From the NCBI RefSeq assembly GCF_014198245.1, contig NZ_JACIHE010000027.1:1-64000 (forward strand): 64,000 nt of DNA, written 5' to 3'. Below the pieces are notes generated by a model that was not told where the DNA came from, did no database searches, and worked only from the letters and a program-made list of their open reading frames with translations. Source of the stretch: Bradyrhizobium sp. cir1. GTDB lineage: Bacteria > Pseudomonadota > Alphaproteobacteria > Rhizobiales > Xanthobacteraceae. Positions 9,392-18,573 of this stretch are shown piece after piece (the stretch's first letter is position 1; each line of letters starts with the position of its first letter). The translations under genes and the position numbers were made by a program.

Positions 9392-10756
9392 CTATTGACC
9401 TGCCGTCGAGGACAATAGCGGCGACCATGCCGGGTCGGAGGCGAAGCCCGGCGTCGGCACCTTCAGCTCGTTGCGGCCGGAGATGTCGACCGAGTAGAGC
9501 GACGGTCCGCCATTGCCGCCGGGATCGCGGAAGAACATCAGCACGCGGCCGTTCGGCGAGAAGGTCGGCCCCTCATTGTGGAAGCCGGAAGTCAGCAGCC
9601 GCTCGCCGGAGCCATCCGGCTTCATGACGCCGATCGAGAACTGCCCGCCGCCTTGCCTGGTGAAGGCGATGTAATCGCCCTTCGGCGACCACACCGGTGT
9701 CGAATAGCTGGCGTTGGTGTCGTCCTTGGAGAAGGAGATGCGCTGCGCCTGACCTCCGCCCGCCGCCATCACGTAGATCTGCGACCTGCCGCCACGATCG
9801 GATTCGAAGCAGATGCGGGTGCCGTCCGGCGAGTAAGACGGAGACGTGTCGATCGCCGGCGTGTCGGTGAGGCGCGTGGTCGAGCGCGAGCGCAGATCCA
9901 TCACGAACAGGTTGGAGTTGCCGCCCTGCTGCAGGCTCATGATGACGCGCTGGCCGTCCGGCGAGAAGCGCGGCGCAAAGGTCATGCCGGGGAAGTTGCC
10001 GACGATCTCGCGCTGGCCGGTCTCGATGTTGAAGAGATAGACCTTCGGATCGCCCTGGCCGAACTCCATGTAGGTGATCTCTTGCGAGTTCGGCGAGAAG
10101 CGCGGCGTCAACACGAGGTCGGAGCCGCGGGTCAGGTAGCGCACATTGGCGCCGTCCTGGTCCATCATGGCAAGCCGCTTGACGCGGCGCTCCTTCGGCC
10201 CGGTCTCGTCGACAAACACGACGCGGCTGTCGAAATAGCCCTTCTCGCCGGTCATGCGCTCGTAGATCTGGTCGGAGATGATGTGGGCGATCCGGCGCCA
10301 ATATTCCGGCGAGGTGAAATATTGCTGGCCCGCGAGCTGCTGGCCGGAAATCACGTCCCACAGGCGGAATTCGGCCTTGAGCCTTCCGTCCGGCTGCCGC
10401 GTCATGCGGCCGGTTACGAGGGCCTGCGCGTTGAGGGTTTTCCAGTTCTGGAATTGCGGCGCCACGTCGATGTTGCTGATGCGCTCGATGAAGGCGGCCT
10501 GGTCGATCGGCGCGAACAGGCCCGAGCGCTTCAGGTTGTTGGTGATGACCTGCGTGACGCCGTTGCCGACGTCGCCGTCGGACGGCGAGCCCGGCACGAA
10601 GCCCGTGATCGCGATCGGGATCGGCTGGAATTCGGTGGGATCGATGCGAAGCCGCGGCTGGGCCTGGGCAAAGGCGTGCCCGCCCCCGAGCATGGCAAGC
10701 GCCGATCCGGTGACGGTCATGAAGCGGCGGCGGGTGATCGATCGGGCGTCATTCAT
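9392..10756 (-). CDS. tolB: Tol-Pal system protein TolB
   Basis: Periplasmic beta-propeller protein that links TolA to Pal. Starting at 10756 it is 454 aa: an N-terminal domain (about 35-190) with FVPGSPSDGDVGNGVTQVI, then WD40-like propeller repeats with the recurring SPDG/SPNG motif (FSPDGQRVIM, YSPDGTRICF, SPNGRVLMF). The open frame extends upstream to 10867 but would overlap tolA by ~90 bases, so the ATG 23 bases after the tolA stop was chosen. The signal peptide reads SITRRRFMTVTGSALAML, a twin-arginine (Tat) type rather than plain Sec. It is the fourth gene of tolQRAB. Confidence 0.96.
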   Translation of the reverse strand: MNDARSITRRRFMTVTGSALAMLGGGHAFAQAQPRLRIDPTEFQPIPIAITGFVPGSPSDGDVGNGVTQVITNNLKRSGLFAPIDQAAFIERISNIDVAPQFQNWKTLNAQALVTGRMTRQPDGRLKAEFRLWDVISGQQLAGQQYFTSPEYWRRIAHIISDQIYERMTGEKGYFDSRVVFVDETGPKERRVKRLAMMDQDGANVRYLTRGSDLVLTPRFSPNSQEITYMEFGQGDPKVYLFNIETGQREIVGNFPGMTFAPRFSPDGQRVIMSLQQGGNSNLFVMDLRSRSTTRLTDTPAIDTSPSYSPDGTRICFESDRGGRSQIYVMAAGGGQAQRISFSKDDTNASYSTPVWSPKGDYIAFTRQGGGQFSIGVMKPDGSGERLLTSGFHNEGPTFSPNGRVLMFFRDPGGNGGPSLYSVDISGRNELKVPTPGFASDPAWSPLLSSTAGQ

Positions 10757-10779
10757 TGCAAAGTTCTTTTGTTCGGATG

Positions 10780-11739
10780 TCACAACATATCTTTCAGGCC
10801 GAAAGTCATCGGGATGAGCTTCCAGCTCTCGTACTGCTGCTTCGGCATGAACGAATAGACCTGGCACTGCACGATGGCGCGCTTGGCGCTCTCCGCCACC
10901 GCCTGTGCAATCGACCGCGACGGTCCCCTCACCGCGACGACGATCGGCTCGGACGCGAGCGATCCATCGATCTTCATGGGAATGTCGATGTCGGCTTCGT
11001 ATTGATCGGCGTCCTGCCCGTTATAGGTGGGTGTGAAGCAGCGCTTGACCGCGCCTTGGAATGCACCGCGCCAGGTCGCAACATTGTTTGCGGCCGTCCC
11101 GGTCGCCGCTCCCAGCGAGGCCGACGCATTCAGCGCCGAGCCTGCGAGCTCATGCCGGGTCGCGGCGCGCTTGTCGAGGTCGCGCTGGATCTGCGCGGGG
11201 TCGAAGGTGCGCTCCTTCGGCTTCGGCTGCTGCTGAGGCTGCACCGCCGCGACCTTCTGCTCGACCGGCTTCGGCGGCGGCTTCTTGGTGTCCAGCTTCT
11301 TCTGCAGCTCGGCGATCGGATCTTCCTTGGCCGGATCAGGCTTCTTTTCCTGCGGCTTCGGCTCTTCCTTCGGCTTGGTCTCGGCGACGGGCTTCGGCGG
11401 CTCGGGCTTCTTCTCGACCGGCTTCTCGGCGGGCTTCGGCGGCGGCTCCGGCTGCGAATTGGTCTTGATCAGCTCTTTCTTCTCGGTGACCTTGCCGACG
11501 GCATCTTCCTCGGGCTTGGGCTCGGCGATCTTCTCGACCTTGGGCTTCGGCTCTTCCTTCTTGCCGGTCTTCTGCCCCGCCATCATCTTGGCGAGCTGAT
11601 CGGTGGAGATGATGTCGACCGGAAGCGACTCCTCCGGAGCGATGTAGGCCTTGCTGCTAAAGGTGACGAGGCCCCATCCCAGCACGAGGACATGGAGGGC
11701 AATCGACGCAACGAGTGTCTTGTCGACGTTCACCTTCAC
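10780..11739 (-). CDS. tolA: TolA, energy-transducing link of the Tol-Pal system
   Basis: Inner-membrane protein that spans the periplasm and passes proton-motive energy from TolQ/TolR to TolB-Pal. The 319 aa protein has one N-terminal membrane anchor (about residues 7-27, LVASIALHVLVLGWGLV). A long Lys/Pro/Glu-rich periplasmic arm follows (about 55-175, repeated PKPxxK and KPEPPKP). The C-terminal globular domain (about 205-319) has RCFTPTYNGQDADQYEADI and a final SWKLIPMTFGLKDML. It starts 4 bases after the tolR stop and is followed by tolB. Length and composition are normal for rhizobial TolA. Confidence 0.95.
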   Translation of the reverse strand: MKVNVDKTLVASIALHVLVLGWGLVTFSSKAYIAPEESLPVDIISTDQLAKMMAGQKTGKKEEPKPKVEKIAEPKPEEDAVGKVTEKKELIKTNSQPEPPPKPAEKPVEKKPEPPKPVAETKPKEEPKPQEKKPDPAKEDPIAELQKKLDTKKPPPKPVEQKVAAVQPQQQPKPKERTFDPAQIQRDLDKRAATRHELAGSALNASASLGAATGTAANNVATWRGAFQGAVKRCFTPTYNGQDADQYEADIDIPMKIDGSLASEPIVVAVRGPSRSIAQAVAESAKRAIVQCQVYSFMPKQQYESWKLIPMTFGLKDML

Positions 11740-11743
11740 CGGC

Positions 11744-12193
11744 TTACCCCTGATCAGCCTCGGTCACGAGCGCCAGCTTCTTGAAGCCAGCGCCGGACAA
11801 CAGGCCCATCACCTTGGCCACCGTGCCGTAATCCGCCTTCTTGTCGGCACGCAGATAGATACGCTCCTCAAGCCCGCCGCGGGCATCCGTGATCGCCTTC
11901 AGCTTCGGCACGAGCTCGTTGATCGCGACCTCGGCATCGTTGATGAAGACCTTGCCCTTGATGTCGACCGACATCTGCAGCGGCTTCTGGTCGTTGTTTT
12001 CGAGGCTCTTGGCCTGGGTCTGCGGCAGGTCGAGCGGCACGCCGACCGTCAGCATCGGCGCCGACACCATGAAGATGATGAGCAGCACCAGCATCACGTC
12101 GACCATCGGCGTGACGTTGATCTCGGCCACGACGGGCTTGCGCCGGCCACGGCGCCCGCCGCCTCCGGACGAACTCGCAACGTTCATGGCCAT
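11744..12193 (-). CDS. tolR: TolR, ExbD-type proton-channel component
   Basis: Forms the proton channel of the Tol motor together with TolQ. The 149 aa protein has a basic cytoplasmic N terminus with a Gly/Ser-rich run, then the EINVTPMVDVMLVLLIIFMV membrane segment (about 25-44) carrying the essential Asp in the PMVD motif, and a periplasmic domain ending GFKKLALVTEADQG. It lies between tolQ and tolA in the standard order. The start is the ATG that gives the usual short N terminus. Confidence 0.96.
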   Translation of the reverse strand: MAMNVASSSGGGGRRGRRKPVVAEINVTPMVDVMLVLLIIFMVSAPMLTVGVPLDLPQTQAKSLENNDQKPLQMSVDIKGKVFINDAEVAINELVPKLKAITDARGGLEERIYLRADKKADYGTVAKVMGLLSGAGFKKLALVTEADQG

Positions 12194-12236
12194 GATCGCG
12201 TGCCCAAATTGCCCTTCACACTATACATGCCGTCCC

Positions 12237-12953
<717 letters not shown>

Positions 12954-13384
12954 AAGCGATATCCTCTCAAGGCGATCTTCAACCTCATGTGCCGGCCGGT
13001 AAATGACCGCCGGTTCCCCAACCGTCGCGCCAACCGCGCAGCCGGCAAGCCCGCTCAAAGCCTTGTCTTTCTGGGGTGCAGGGCTCGTCCAAAGCCGGCC
13101 GCCTGCATTCCCTGCCAAGATGTCAAAACTAAGGGGCCTCGACCCCAGGCCTTGACTTCGGGCTCCGGGCACGCCTGTCCGCCCTTACCAGAGCCCGCCG
13201 ATGGTTAATGCGGGGTTACCGGCGGCGAATTTGGCTGCGGGAAAGGTAGGCGGTGCAGGGGGATGGCCCGGCGAGCAGGCCCCGGCTCCCCGAGCTCCGC
13301 GGCGTCAGGCCGGGAACCCAGAGCCAGCCGCCCCGGGGCCGGAACGCGATTGCAGGCTCCACCTGCCGTGGGACGACCCGGCAC
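12954..13384. other. 431-bp region upstream of tolQ
   Basis: No convincing gene. It should hold the tolQRAB promoter and, at its right end, the sequence just after the flavodoxin pseudogene. The DNA is very GC-rich with poor protein-like content in every frame. Confidence 0.55.
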
Positions 13385-13904
13385 TCAGGCCGCATTCGTC
13401 GCCGCGCTATTCCGCCTTGCCTCAAGCGCCTGCTGCAACGCAGCAACGAACGCCGCCACGCGCGCTGCGTAATTGGCCGATGCCACGTCGCGGGCCGTGA
13501 CTGAGAGACAATCGACGGGATGCTTGCCCGCGATCTCCCGCATCTGGCCAAAAACCTGATCACTGCCGGCTCCGCCAAGCGTACAAAAGAAAGCGACCGC
13601 AGGAAGCCTCGACTTGTTTGCAAGCAAGTAGGCGCGAACCGGCGAAGACAGCGACCAACCCCAGACTGGTGTCCCGATCACAACGAGATCGTAGAGCGAC
13701 GGATCCCTGATCGCCTCGGCGATGCGCGACGGAATCTGTCGTCGCGCTTCGATCGCCGAGCGCAGATAGCCGAACATCCCGCTCCGGCTGCCCGCCTCAG
13801 TGATCTTCGCAGTCACAGGATAGCGCAGCCGTGAGAGATTGGGCCATTTTGCGCGTCGTGCCGGTCCGGGAATAATAGACCACAAGAATCCTCGCGTTCG
13901 CCAT
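13385..13904 (-). pseudogene. Flavodoxin-family gene broken by a frameshift
   Basis: Two pieces of one flavodoxin-like protein lie in different minus-strand frames. The first starts at ATG 13904 with MANARILVVYYSRTGTTRKM, the typical FMN-phosphate loop S-R-T-G-T-T, and hits TGA at 13799-13797. The rest continues in another frame from about 13807 (ITEAGSRSGMFGYLRS...) to the stop at 13385, with the flavodoxin segments VVIGTPVWGWSLSSPVR and FFCTLGGAG. One extra base, or two lost, around 13803-13808 explains the break. A GGAG site precedes the start. It is either a recent pseudogene or a sequencing error. The intact form would be about 170 aa. Confidence 0.85.
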
Positions 13905-14194
13905 TGTCATGCTCCATTGCCTGACGAACTACATCGCGATAGCCGCGTGGACGGATTGATTCACGTCAACTCGCAGCGAGTTTGGTCGCATCGGCGCAAC
14001 CAGGCAGGATCGATCAAGCCAAATTTCCTGCCGTGCCGCGGCACTGCAGTGCATCCTCGAACGGGGGTCCGGGCACGAGAGTTCCGTCCCCTTCCGAACG
14101 CAGCATGAGCAACACGACCCGGCGCTGCCGCACCCGAGGAACCAGCCCTCGCGCAGAAAATTGTCCCGAAAATCACTTTCGGCGAGGCATTGCC

Positions 14195-14713
14195 ATGAGC
14201 ATCAACCCCAAGACGACCGCCGCCATCGGCGATCACCCGCTTCACCCCATGATCATCCCGTTCCCCGTGGCGTTCCTGGTCGGCGCGCCCATCGCCGATC
14301 TCGTCTTCATTGGAACCGGCGACGGCTTCTGGGCCAGGGCCGCCATGTGGCTGATCGGCGCCGGCATCGTCATGGCGCTGGTTGCAGCCATCGCCGGCTT
14401 TACCGATTTCCTTAGCGAGCCCCGCATCCGCAACCTCAACGATGCCTGGTACCACATGGTCGGCAATCTTGCGGCGGTCGTGCTGGCACTGGTCAACTTC
14501 TATCTGCGCTATGCGCAAGGCAGCGAGGCCGCGATCAAGCCGTGGGGCGTGGTGCTCTCCCTGATCGTGGTCGGCATCCTGCTGTTCACGGGATGGAAGG
14601 GCTGGGAGATGGTCCATCGCCATCACGTCGCGGTGCTGGATGCTCCCGGCCAGACCAGCTCGGAGCCGGTCACGCCGCCTCATGGCGGCGAGAGCCAGCG
14701 CCACGCCGCCTGA
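14195..14713 (+). CDS. DUF2231 membrane protein
   Basis: The 172 aa protein starts MSINPKTTAAIGDHPLHPMI, with the His-Pro-Leu-His-Pro motif at the head of DUF2231 proteins. Four hydrophobic segments follow (about residues 20-40, 50-72, 85-105, 120-140) and then a short polar tail. The family consists of four-helix inner-membrane proteins often found with cytochromes or in stress contexts; no biochemical role is established. The start at 14195 was chosen because the upstream part of the open frame (from 13982) is not protein-like. No partner gene is adjacent on the same strand. Confidence 0.85.
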   Translation: MSINPKTTAAIGDHPLHPMIIPFPVAFLVGAPIADLVFIGTGDGFWARAAMWLIGAGIVMALVAAIAGFTDFLSEPRIRNLNDAWYHMVGNLAAVVLALVNFYLRYAQGSEAAIKPWGVVLSLIVVGILLFTGWKGWEMVHRHHVAVLDAPGQTSSEPVTPPHGGESQRHAA

Positions 14714-14728
14714 TGGCGTGATGACGTC

Positions 14729-15496
14729 TCAAGCCGCCGAGGCGGGCTCGGGGCAGTTGGTCAATCGCGCGGGATTTCCGACCGCGGTGCAGCCGGCGGG
14801 AATGTCCGACGTCACGACCGTGTCGGCGCCGATCTTGGCGAAATCGCCGATGCTGATGTCACCGAGGATGGTCGCGCCGGAGCCGATGAACACGCCGCGA
14901 CCAATGCGAGGCGAGCGTGTCGGCAGTTCGCTGCTGCGACCGATGCTAACGTTCTGGAGGATGATGGTCTCATCGCCGATCACCACATTGGCGCCGATCA
15001 CGATGCCGGTGGCGTGGTCGAGATAGACGGACGATCCGATGCTGGCGGACGGATGGATGCTGACCTGCAAGAGGTTCGACGCCTCGTTCTGAAACAGCAG
15101 CGCCGCATCGATCTGGCCGCGATGCCAGAGCCAGTGCGAGACGCGCCAGGCTTGCAGCGCGACGTAGCCCTTGAAATGCAGCAGCGGCGGCAGCAGGCCG
15201 GCGATGGCGGGATCGCCGCGCACGATGGCCTGCAAGTCGCGGCCGGCTGTCTCGATCAACTCCGGCGTGCCGCGGAAGGCGTCGAGGGAGAAGGCGGTGA
15301 AACGCGCATGCTCGGCCGCTTTGGCGCCAAGACGACGGCCGATCAGATCGGCCAGAGCCGCCGAAAAATCGTCATGGGCCAGAATGGCGCCGGCAAAAGC
15401 CTTGCCGAAGACGGGATCGGCAGCCGCCGCGCGCAGCGCTTCGCCGCGAACCTCCTGCCAGAGGCTGTCGTTCGCCATGATCGCAGCTTCCGCCAT
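14729..15496 (-). CDS. CysE-like serine O-acetyltransferase with altered active-site residues
   Basis: The 255 aa protein has the CysE layout: an N-terminal helical domain (about 1-145) and a left-handed beta-helix of hexapeptide repeats (about 150-240), ending GCTAVGNPARL. True CysE makes O-acetylserine for cysteine synthesis. By alignment with E. coli CysE read from memory, Asp92 (RGDPA), Asp157-His158 (LDHATG) and Arg192 are kept. Asp143 of the catalytic Asp-His pair is Ser (QVSIHP instead of QVDIHP) and His193 is Ser (RSP instead of RHP). The acceptor or kinetics may therefore differ. The C-terminal cysteine-feedback tail is also short. Start at 15496; an in-frame ATG at 15481 is possible. 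Confidence 0.8.
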   Translation of the reverse strand: MAEAAIMANDSLWQEVRGEALRAAAADPVFGKAFAGAILAHDDFSAALADLIGRRLGAKAAEHARFTAFSLDAFRGTPELIETAGRDLQAIVRGDPAIAGLLPPLLHFKGYVALQAWRVSHWLWHRGQIDAALLFQNEASNLLQVSIHPSASIGSSVYLDHATGIVIGANVVIGDETIILQNVSIGRSSELPTRSPRIGRGVFIGSGATILGDISIGDFAKIGADTVVTSDIPAGCTAVGNPARLTNCPEPASAA

Positions 15497-15815
15497 CGCC
15501 GCCCCGGTGTTTTGACGCTTCCGTCTTTGTCGAATATAGGCCGTGGGTAGCCCGCGCGCCACGCCGCATCAAGGGCACGCGTGGCACCACAAGCAACATG
15601 CCGCAGCTCCCCGTGAGGCTACGAGCTTGCATGCCCGGCGCCCGCGACCATATAGTCAATCGAGTTTTCGGCCGGCGCTGCTTCGGCCGGGGATGTACAC
15701 GCAAAGCATCTCGTTCCCCGCGGTGGTCCGCCATCCGCGGGTTTTTCGTACCCGGCCGCCGTCGGTGCTGCCGAAACGAATCCCTGATCCCCCTCACCCG
15801 AGGTCACGCCAAAAT

Positions 15816-16979
15816 ATGTCGCCCATCGCGCCCGCCGACGACCACCACGACGACATCATGTACCCCTCCGCCGTGCCGTTCCTGCTGGTCCATCTCGGCT
15901 GCATTGCGGCGATCTGGTCGGGCATTACCTGGGAGGCCGTCGCGATCTGCGGTGCACTCTATATCGTACGCATGTTTGGAATCGGAGCCGGCTACCACCG
16001 CTATTTCTCGCACAAGGCTTTTGCGACAGGGCGCGCGTTTCAATTCATCCTGGCCTGCCTCGCGCAGAGCAGCGCACAGAAGAGCGTGTTGTGGTGGGCG
16101 GCCAAGCATCGGCACCATCATCTGCATTCCGATACCGAATTGGACGTGCATTCGCCGCGCCAACGCGGCTTCCTGTACAGCCATGTCGGCTGGATTTTCG
16201 ACCGGCAGCACGATGGGACCGATCTCGTGAAGGTCGGCGATCTCGCAAGCTATCCGGAACTGATGTGGCTGCATCGGCTGGAGCTGTTGCCGGCCTTCGT
16301 GCTTGCAGCGCTCTGCTTCGCAGGTGCGGGGTGGTCGGGTCTGGTCGTCGGCTTCCTGTGGAGCACCGTGCTGGTCTATCACGCGACCTTCTGCATCAAC
16401 TCCCTCGCCCATGTGCATGGACGCAAGCGCTACGTGACGGGCGACGATTCCCGCAACAACTGGCTGCTGGCGTTGTTCACCCTGGGTGAGGGCTGGCACA
16501 ACAATCACCACGCCTACCAGAGCAGCGTACGGCAAGGCTTTCGCTGGTGGGAAGTGGACGTGACTTATTACATCCTGAAGGCGCTGTCCTGGTTCGGCGT
16601 GGTCTGGAACATGAAGGCACCGCCCGAGCTGGTGCTGCGCAACGAGCAGCCGCTCGGCGCGCGCGTGATCAATCGCGCCGCCCGCCAGCTTGCCGGGCGG
16701 TTCGATGCTCACGCTCTGGCGCAGGCGATCTCGTCGGCGCTGCACCGGGCCGATCTGGCCCAGCTGCAACTGCCGACCCTGCACGACATCCTCAATCGCG
16801 CCCATGACAGCGTCGATGCGCTGACGCATCTGCATCTGCCGAAGATTCCGACCCGCGAGGAGTTTCTCACCGAGGCCAGGGCGATGTTCGCGCGCACGCG
16901 ATCGCTCAACGAGATCGTGGACCACGCCTACGAGCATTTCCTGACATCGGTTCGCACGCAGCTCGTCACGGTGCGCTGA
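15816..16979 (+). CDS. Acyl-CoA/acyl-lipid desaturase (delta-9 type)
   Basis: Membrane di-iron fatty-acid desaturase. The 387 aa protein has the three histidine boxes: HRYFSH (HX4H), HRHHH (HXXHH) and the third HNNHH in GEGWHNNHHAYQ. Four membrane segments flank them (about residues 18-45, 60-75, 155-180 as pairs). A C-terminal extension of about 110 residues, rich in Ala, Leu and His, goes beyond the usual desaturase end. Start chosen at 15816 (MSPIAPADDHHDD). The long open frame upstream to 15543 overlaps the CysE-like promoter and is not protein-like. It introduces double bonds into membrane acyl chains; the substrate form is not known. It is divergent from the CysE-like gene. Confidence 0.92.
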   Translation: MSPIAPADDHHDDIMYPSAVPFLLVHLGCIAAIWSGITWEAVAICGALYIVRMFGIGAGYHRYFSHKAFATGRAFQFILACLAQSSAQKSVLWWAAKHRHHHLHSDTELDVHSPRQRGFLYSHVGWIFDRQHDGTDLVKVGDLASYPELMWLHRLELLPAFVLAALCFAGAGWSGLVVGFLWSTVLVYHATFCINSLAHVHGRKRYVTGDDSRNNWLLALFTLGEGWHNNHHAYQSSVRQGFRWWEVDVTYYILKALSWFGVVWNMKAPPELVLRNEQPLGARVINRAARQLAGRFDAHALAQAISSALHRADLAQLQLPTLHDILNRAHDSVDALTHLHLPKIPTREEFLTEARAMFARTRSLNEIVDHAYEHFLTSVRTQLVTVR

Positions 16980-16994
16980 ACTTTTCGGCGATGC

Positions 16995-17129
16995 TCATGC
17001 CTCCGGGACGTGTCCATCGCGCACGCGTGCCGGCTGCGCCCGCTTGCGCAGTCCGAGCGCATAAAGCCAGCCGCCTGCCGCGATGAGGGCCGGCAGGACG
17101 AAGAGCATGAAATCGCGGATCAGGATCAT
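16995..17129 (-). CDS. 44-aa small membrane protein, coupled to the upstream 85-aa gene
   Basis: Starts with ATG at 17129 overlapping the stop of the upstream gene as ATGA, and ends with TGA at 16995. The protein begins MILIRDFMLFVLPALIAAGG, has one membrane helix (about residues 7-26) and a basic tail (LGLRKRAQPARVRDG). The overlap is the main evidence that it is translated. Function unknown; not recognised as a family. Confidence 0.5.
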   Translation of the reverse strand: MILIRDFMLFVLPALIAAGGWLYALGLRKRAQPARVRDGHVPEA

Positions 17130-17383
17130 GGGGCGAGGTCCGCGCTCGCAAACTTGACGGCGCGCCGCAGCGCGAACGCGGCAAGCTCGTAGAGGGCGCA
17201 GCTCAGAAAGATCTTCCAGGCATTGGTGGTCACGAGGTCCTGATAGGACTTGATCTCCGTCGGCCAGTGGTTGAGGAACGCGATCGCGAGCGGCACCGAG
17301 ACGCCTAAGCGATCGAACAGCGAAGACGCACGCTCGAGAAGCGCGAGCCGCTGTCTGATCTCCTTGCGTTCGGCGCTGATCAT
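17126..17383 (-). CDS. 85-aa hypothetical protein
   Basis: Begins MISAERKEIRQRLALLERAS, with an amphipathic N-terminal helix, a central segment SVPLAIAFLNHWPTEIKSYQD, and a hydrophobic stretch IFLSCALYELAAFAL. It probably associates with the membrane. It is coupled by an ATGA overlap to the 44-aa gene downstream, so the two probably form a small operon convergent to the desaturase. No family recognised. Confidence 0.55.
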   Translation of the reverse strand: MISAERKEIRQRLALLERASSLFDRLGVSVPLAIAFLNHWPTEIKSYQDLVTTNAWKIFLSCALYELAAFALRRAVKFASADLAP

Positions 17384-17475
17384 GGTCGGCCCTGTTGGCG
17401 CGCGGGAGGCGCGCTGTCAGGGCTTGGTCGCGTCGCGCGCGACGTCGGTTCTAGCGGTCCTGCACATGTGCGTGA

Positions 17476-17619
17476 TCAACGCCACAGAGCGAGCGCCCGC
17501 CGGCGCAGAGGCGAAAATGGCAGTCGGGATCGAGCGCGCAAACCGCCATAGAGGAAGCTGACATAGCCCAGCGCCGCGAAGGCGGTCAGGCCAAGCAGGA
17601 AGCGCGTGGTGAGGTCCAT
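17476..17619 (-). CDS. 47-aa small membrane protein
   Basis: ATG at 17619, TGA at 17476. The protein begins MDLTTRFLLGLTAFAALGYV, with one clear membrane helix (about residues 6-26) followed by a very basic tail (RARSRLPFSPLRRR). It lies 92 bases upstream of the 85-aa gene on the same strand and may belong to the same transcript. Support is the helix followed by positive charges and the orientation; no family recognised. Confidence 0.4.
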   Translation of the reverse strand: MDLTTRFLLGLTAFAALGYVSFLYGGLRARSRLPFSPLRRRALALWR

Positions 17620-17960
17620 GCGCTTTTAGTGTCGGTGAACCCTGTGACGGTTTGGGAGGCTCGATCTTCTCCCTCTCCCCGTTCTTACGGGGCCGCGACG
17701 AGCTTCGCTCGCACTGAGAGGATTGGGGTGAGGGGCCTCTCTCCACACATGAGATCGTCGATGGACCTGTACCCCCTCACCCGGATCGCGCCGGACGATG
17801 CTTCGCATCGCCGGGGGCGATCCGACCTCTCCCCGCAAGCGGGGCGAGGTAAAGCTCCCCAAAACCAAACCGCCCGCCTGCGGGTTGCGCAGACGGGCGG
17901 CTCGGGGCCATCAGGACTTTGGGGGCATGCGCCTGAAGGCTTTGAGAGGTGCCGGCTAGA
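17620..17960. repeat. Intergenic repeat region, CTCTCCCC-type palindromes
   Basis: No gene is seen in this 341-bp gap. It carries composite palindromic repeats: CCCTCTCCCCGTTCTTACGG (about 17671-17690), GGGGTGAGGGG near 17724-17734, CCCCTCACCCGG near 17771, GATGCTTCGCATCG near 17798, and CTCTCCCCGCAAGCGGGGCG near 17827. Such mosaics are common in Bradyrhizobium. A short GC hairpin (about 17870-17905, GCCGCCCGTCTG...) may end the DUF2852 transcript. Confidence 0.6.
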
Positions 17961-18452
17961 TCAGCCTTGCGGCTGGTCGGTCGGCGGCGGGGTCGGACGC
18001 GTCTTGTGCTGCGCCATGAACTGGTCGAACTCTTCCTTGTCCTTGGCGTGACGCAGACGGGTCAGGAAATCCTTGAACTCGCGCTGCTCTTCCTCGAGGC
18101 GTTGCAGCGTCTCGCTGCGATACTCGTCGAAGGCGCGGTTGCCGGAGGACGGCGGGCCGAAGCCAAAGCCGAAGCCACGGCGCTCCATGCGGTCGCGCAT
18201 GCGGTCCATCTTGTACTGCATCTTTTCCATCTTGTTCTGCCAGCGATCCTGGTGGCTCCAGCACGACATTCTTCTGCTCCCGAGTGTGAAAAAGAGAAGG
18301 GCAAGTCCGATCGGCCACCAGATGATGAAGCCGAGAATGGTCACGGCGATCCAGCCGGGATGCCAGGGCGTGTCGAGCATGCGGGGACGCTCGTATTGTT
18401 GGTATTGGTCCGAAGGGCCGCGCCATCGATTGACATCAGCGGTGTAGGCCAT
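17961..18452 (-). CDS. DUF2852 membrane protein
   Basis: The 163 aa protein has a polar N terminus, a hydrophobic stretch (about residues 32-57, PGWIAVTILGFIIWWPIGLALLFF), then a highly charged Met/Arg-rich coiled coil (KMEKMQYKMDRMRDRMERR) and a long helical tail with REFKDFLTRLRHAKDKEEFDQFM. This matches DUF2852, a family found in alphaproteobacteria with no known function. A strong GGAGATGGGAA site precedes the ATG. About 36 bases upstream of the start lies a 19-bp palindrome (18488-18506) that is closely matched at the start of the neighbouring tetR, which suggests control by that regulator. Confidence 0.85.
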   Translation of the reverse strand: MAYTADVNRWRGPSDQYQQYERPRMLDTPWHPGWIAVTILGFIIWWPIGLALLFFTLGSRRMSCWSHQDRWQNKMEKMQYKMDRMRDRMERRGFGFGFGPPSSGNRAFDEYRSETLQRLEEEQREFKDFLTRLRHAKDKEEFDQFMAQHKTRPTPPPTDQPQG

Positions 18453-18487
18453 TTCCCATCTCCATCACGGCACCAGCGCCGTTGTGA

Positions 18488-18506
18488 ATGTAAATAACAT
18501 TTACAT
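18488..18506. promoter_or_regulatory. Predicted TetR operator upstream of DUF2852 gene
   Basis: ATGTAAATAACATTTACAT: perfect 8-bp arms around a 3-base centre. A related 19-mer with 14 identical positions lies at 19334-19352 over the tetR start, suggesting one regulator binds both. Confidence 0.6.
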
Positions 18507-18573
18507 AGCTAGACCATCCCGCGATTTTGTCAAGCTGGCCGCCTGACAGGGCCGCGGAATTATTTGCGCAATT

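Noticed and set aside
13982..14194. A longer N terminus for the DUF2231 protein
   Set aside because: The upstream part has no family match and is rich in Arg/Pro/Gly; the conserved MSINPKTT start fits the family.
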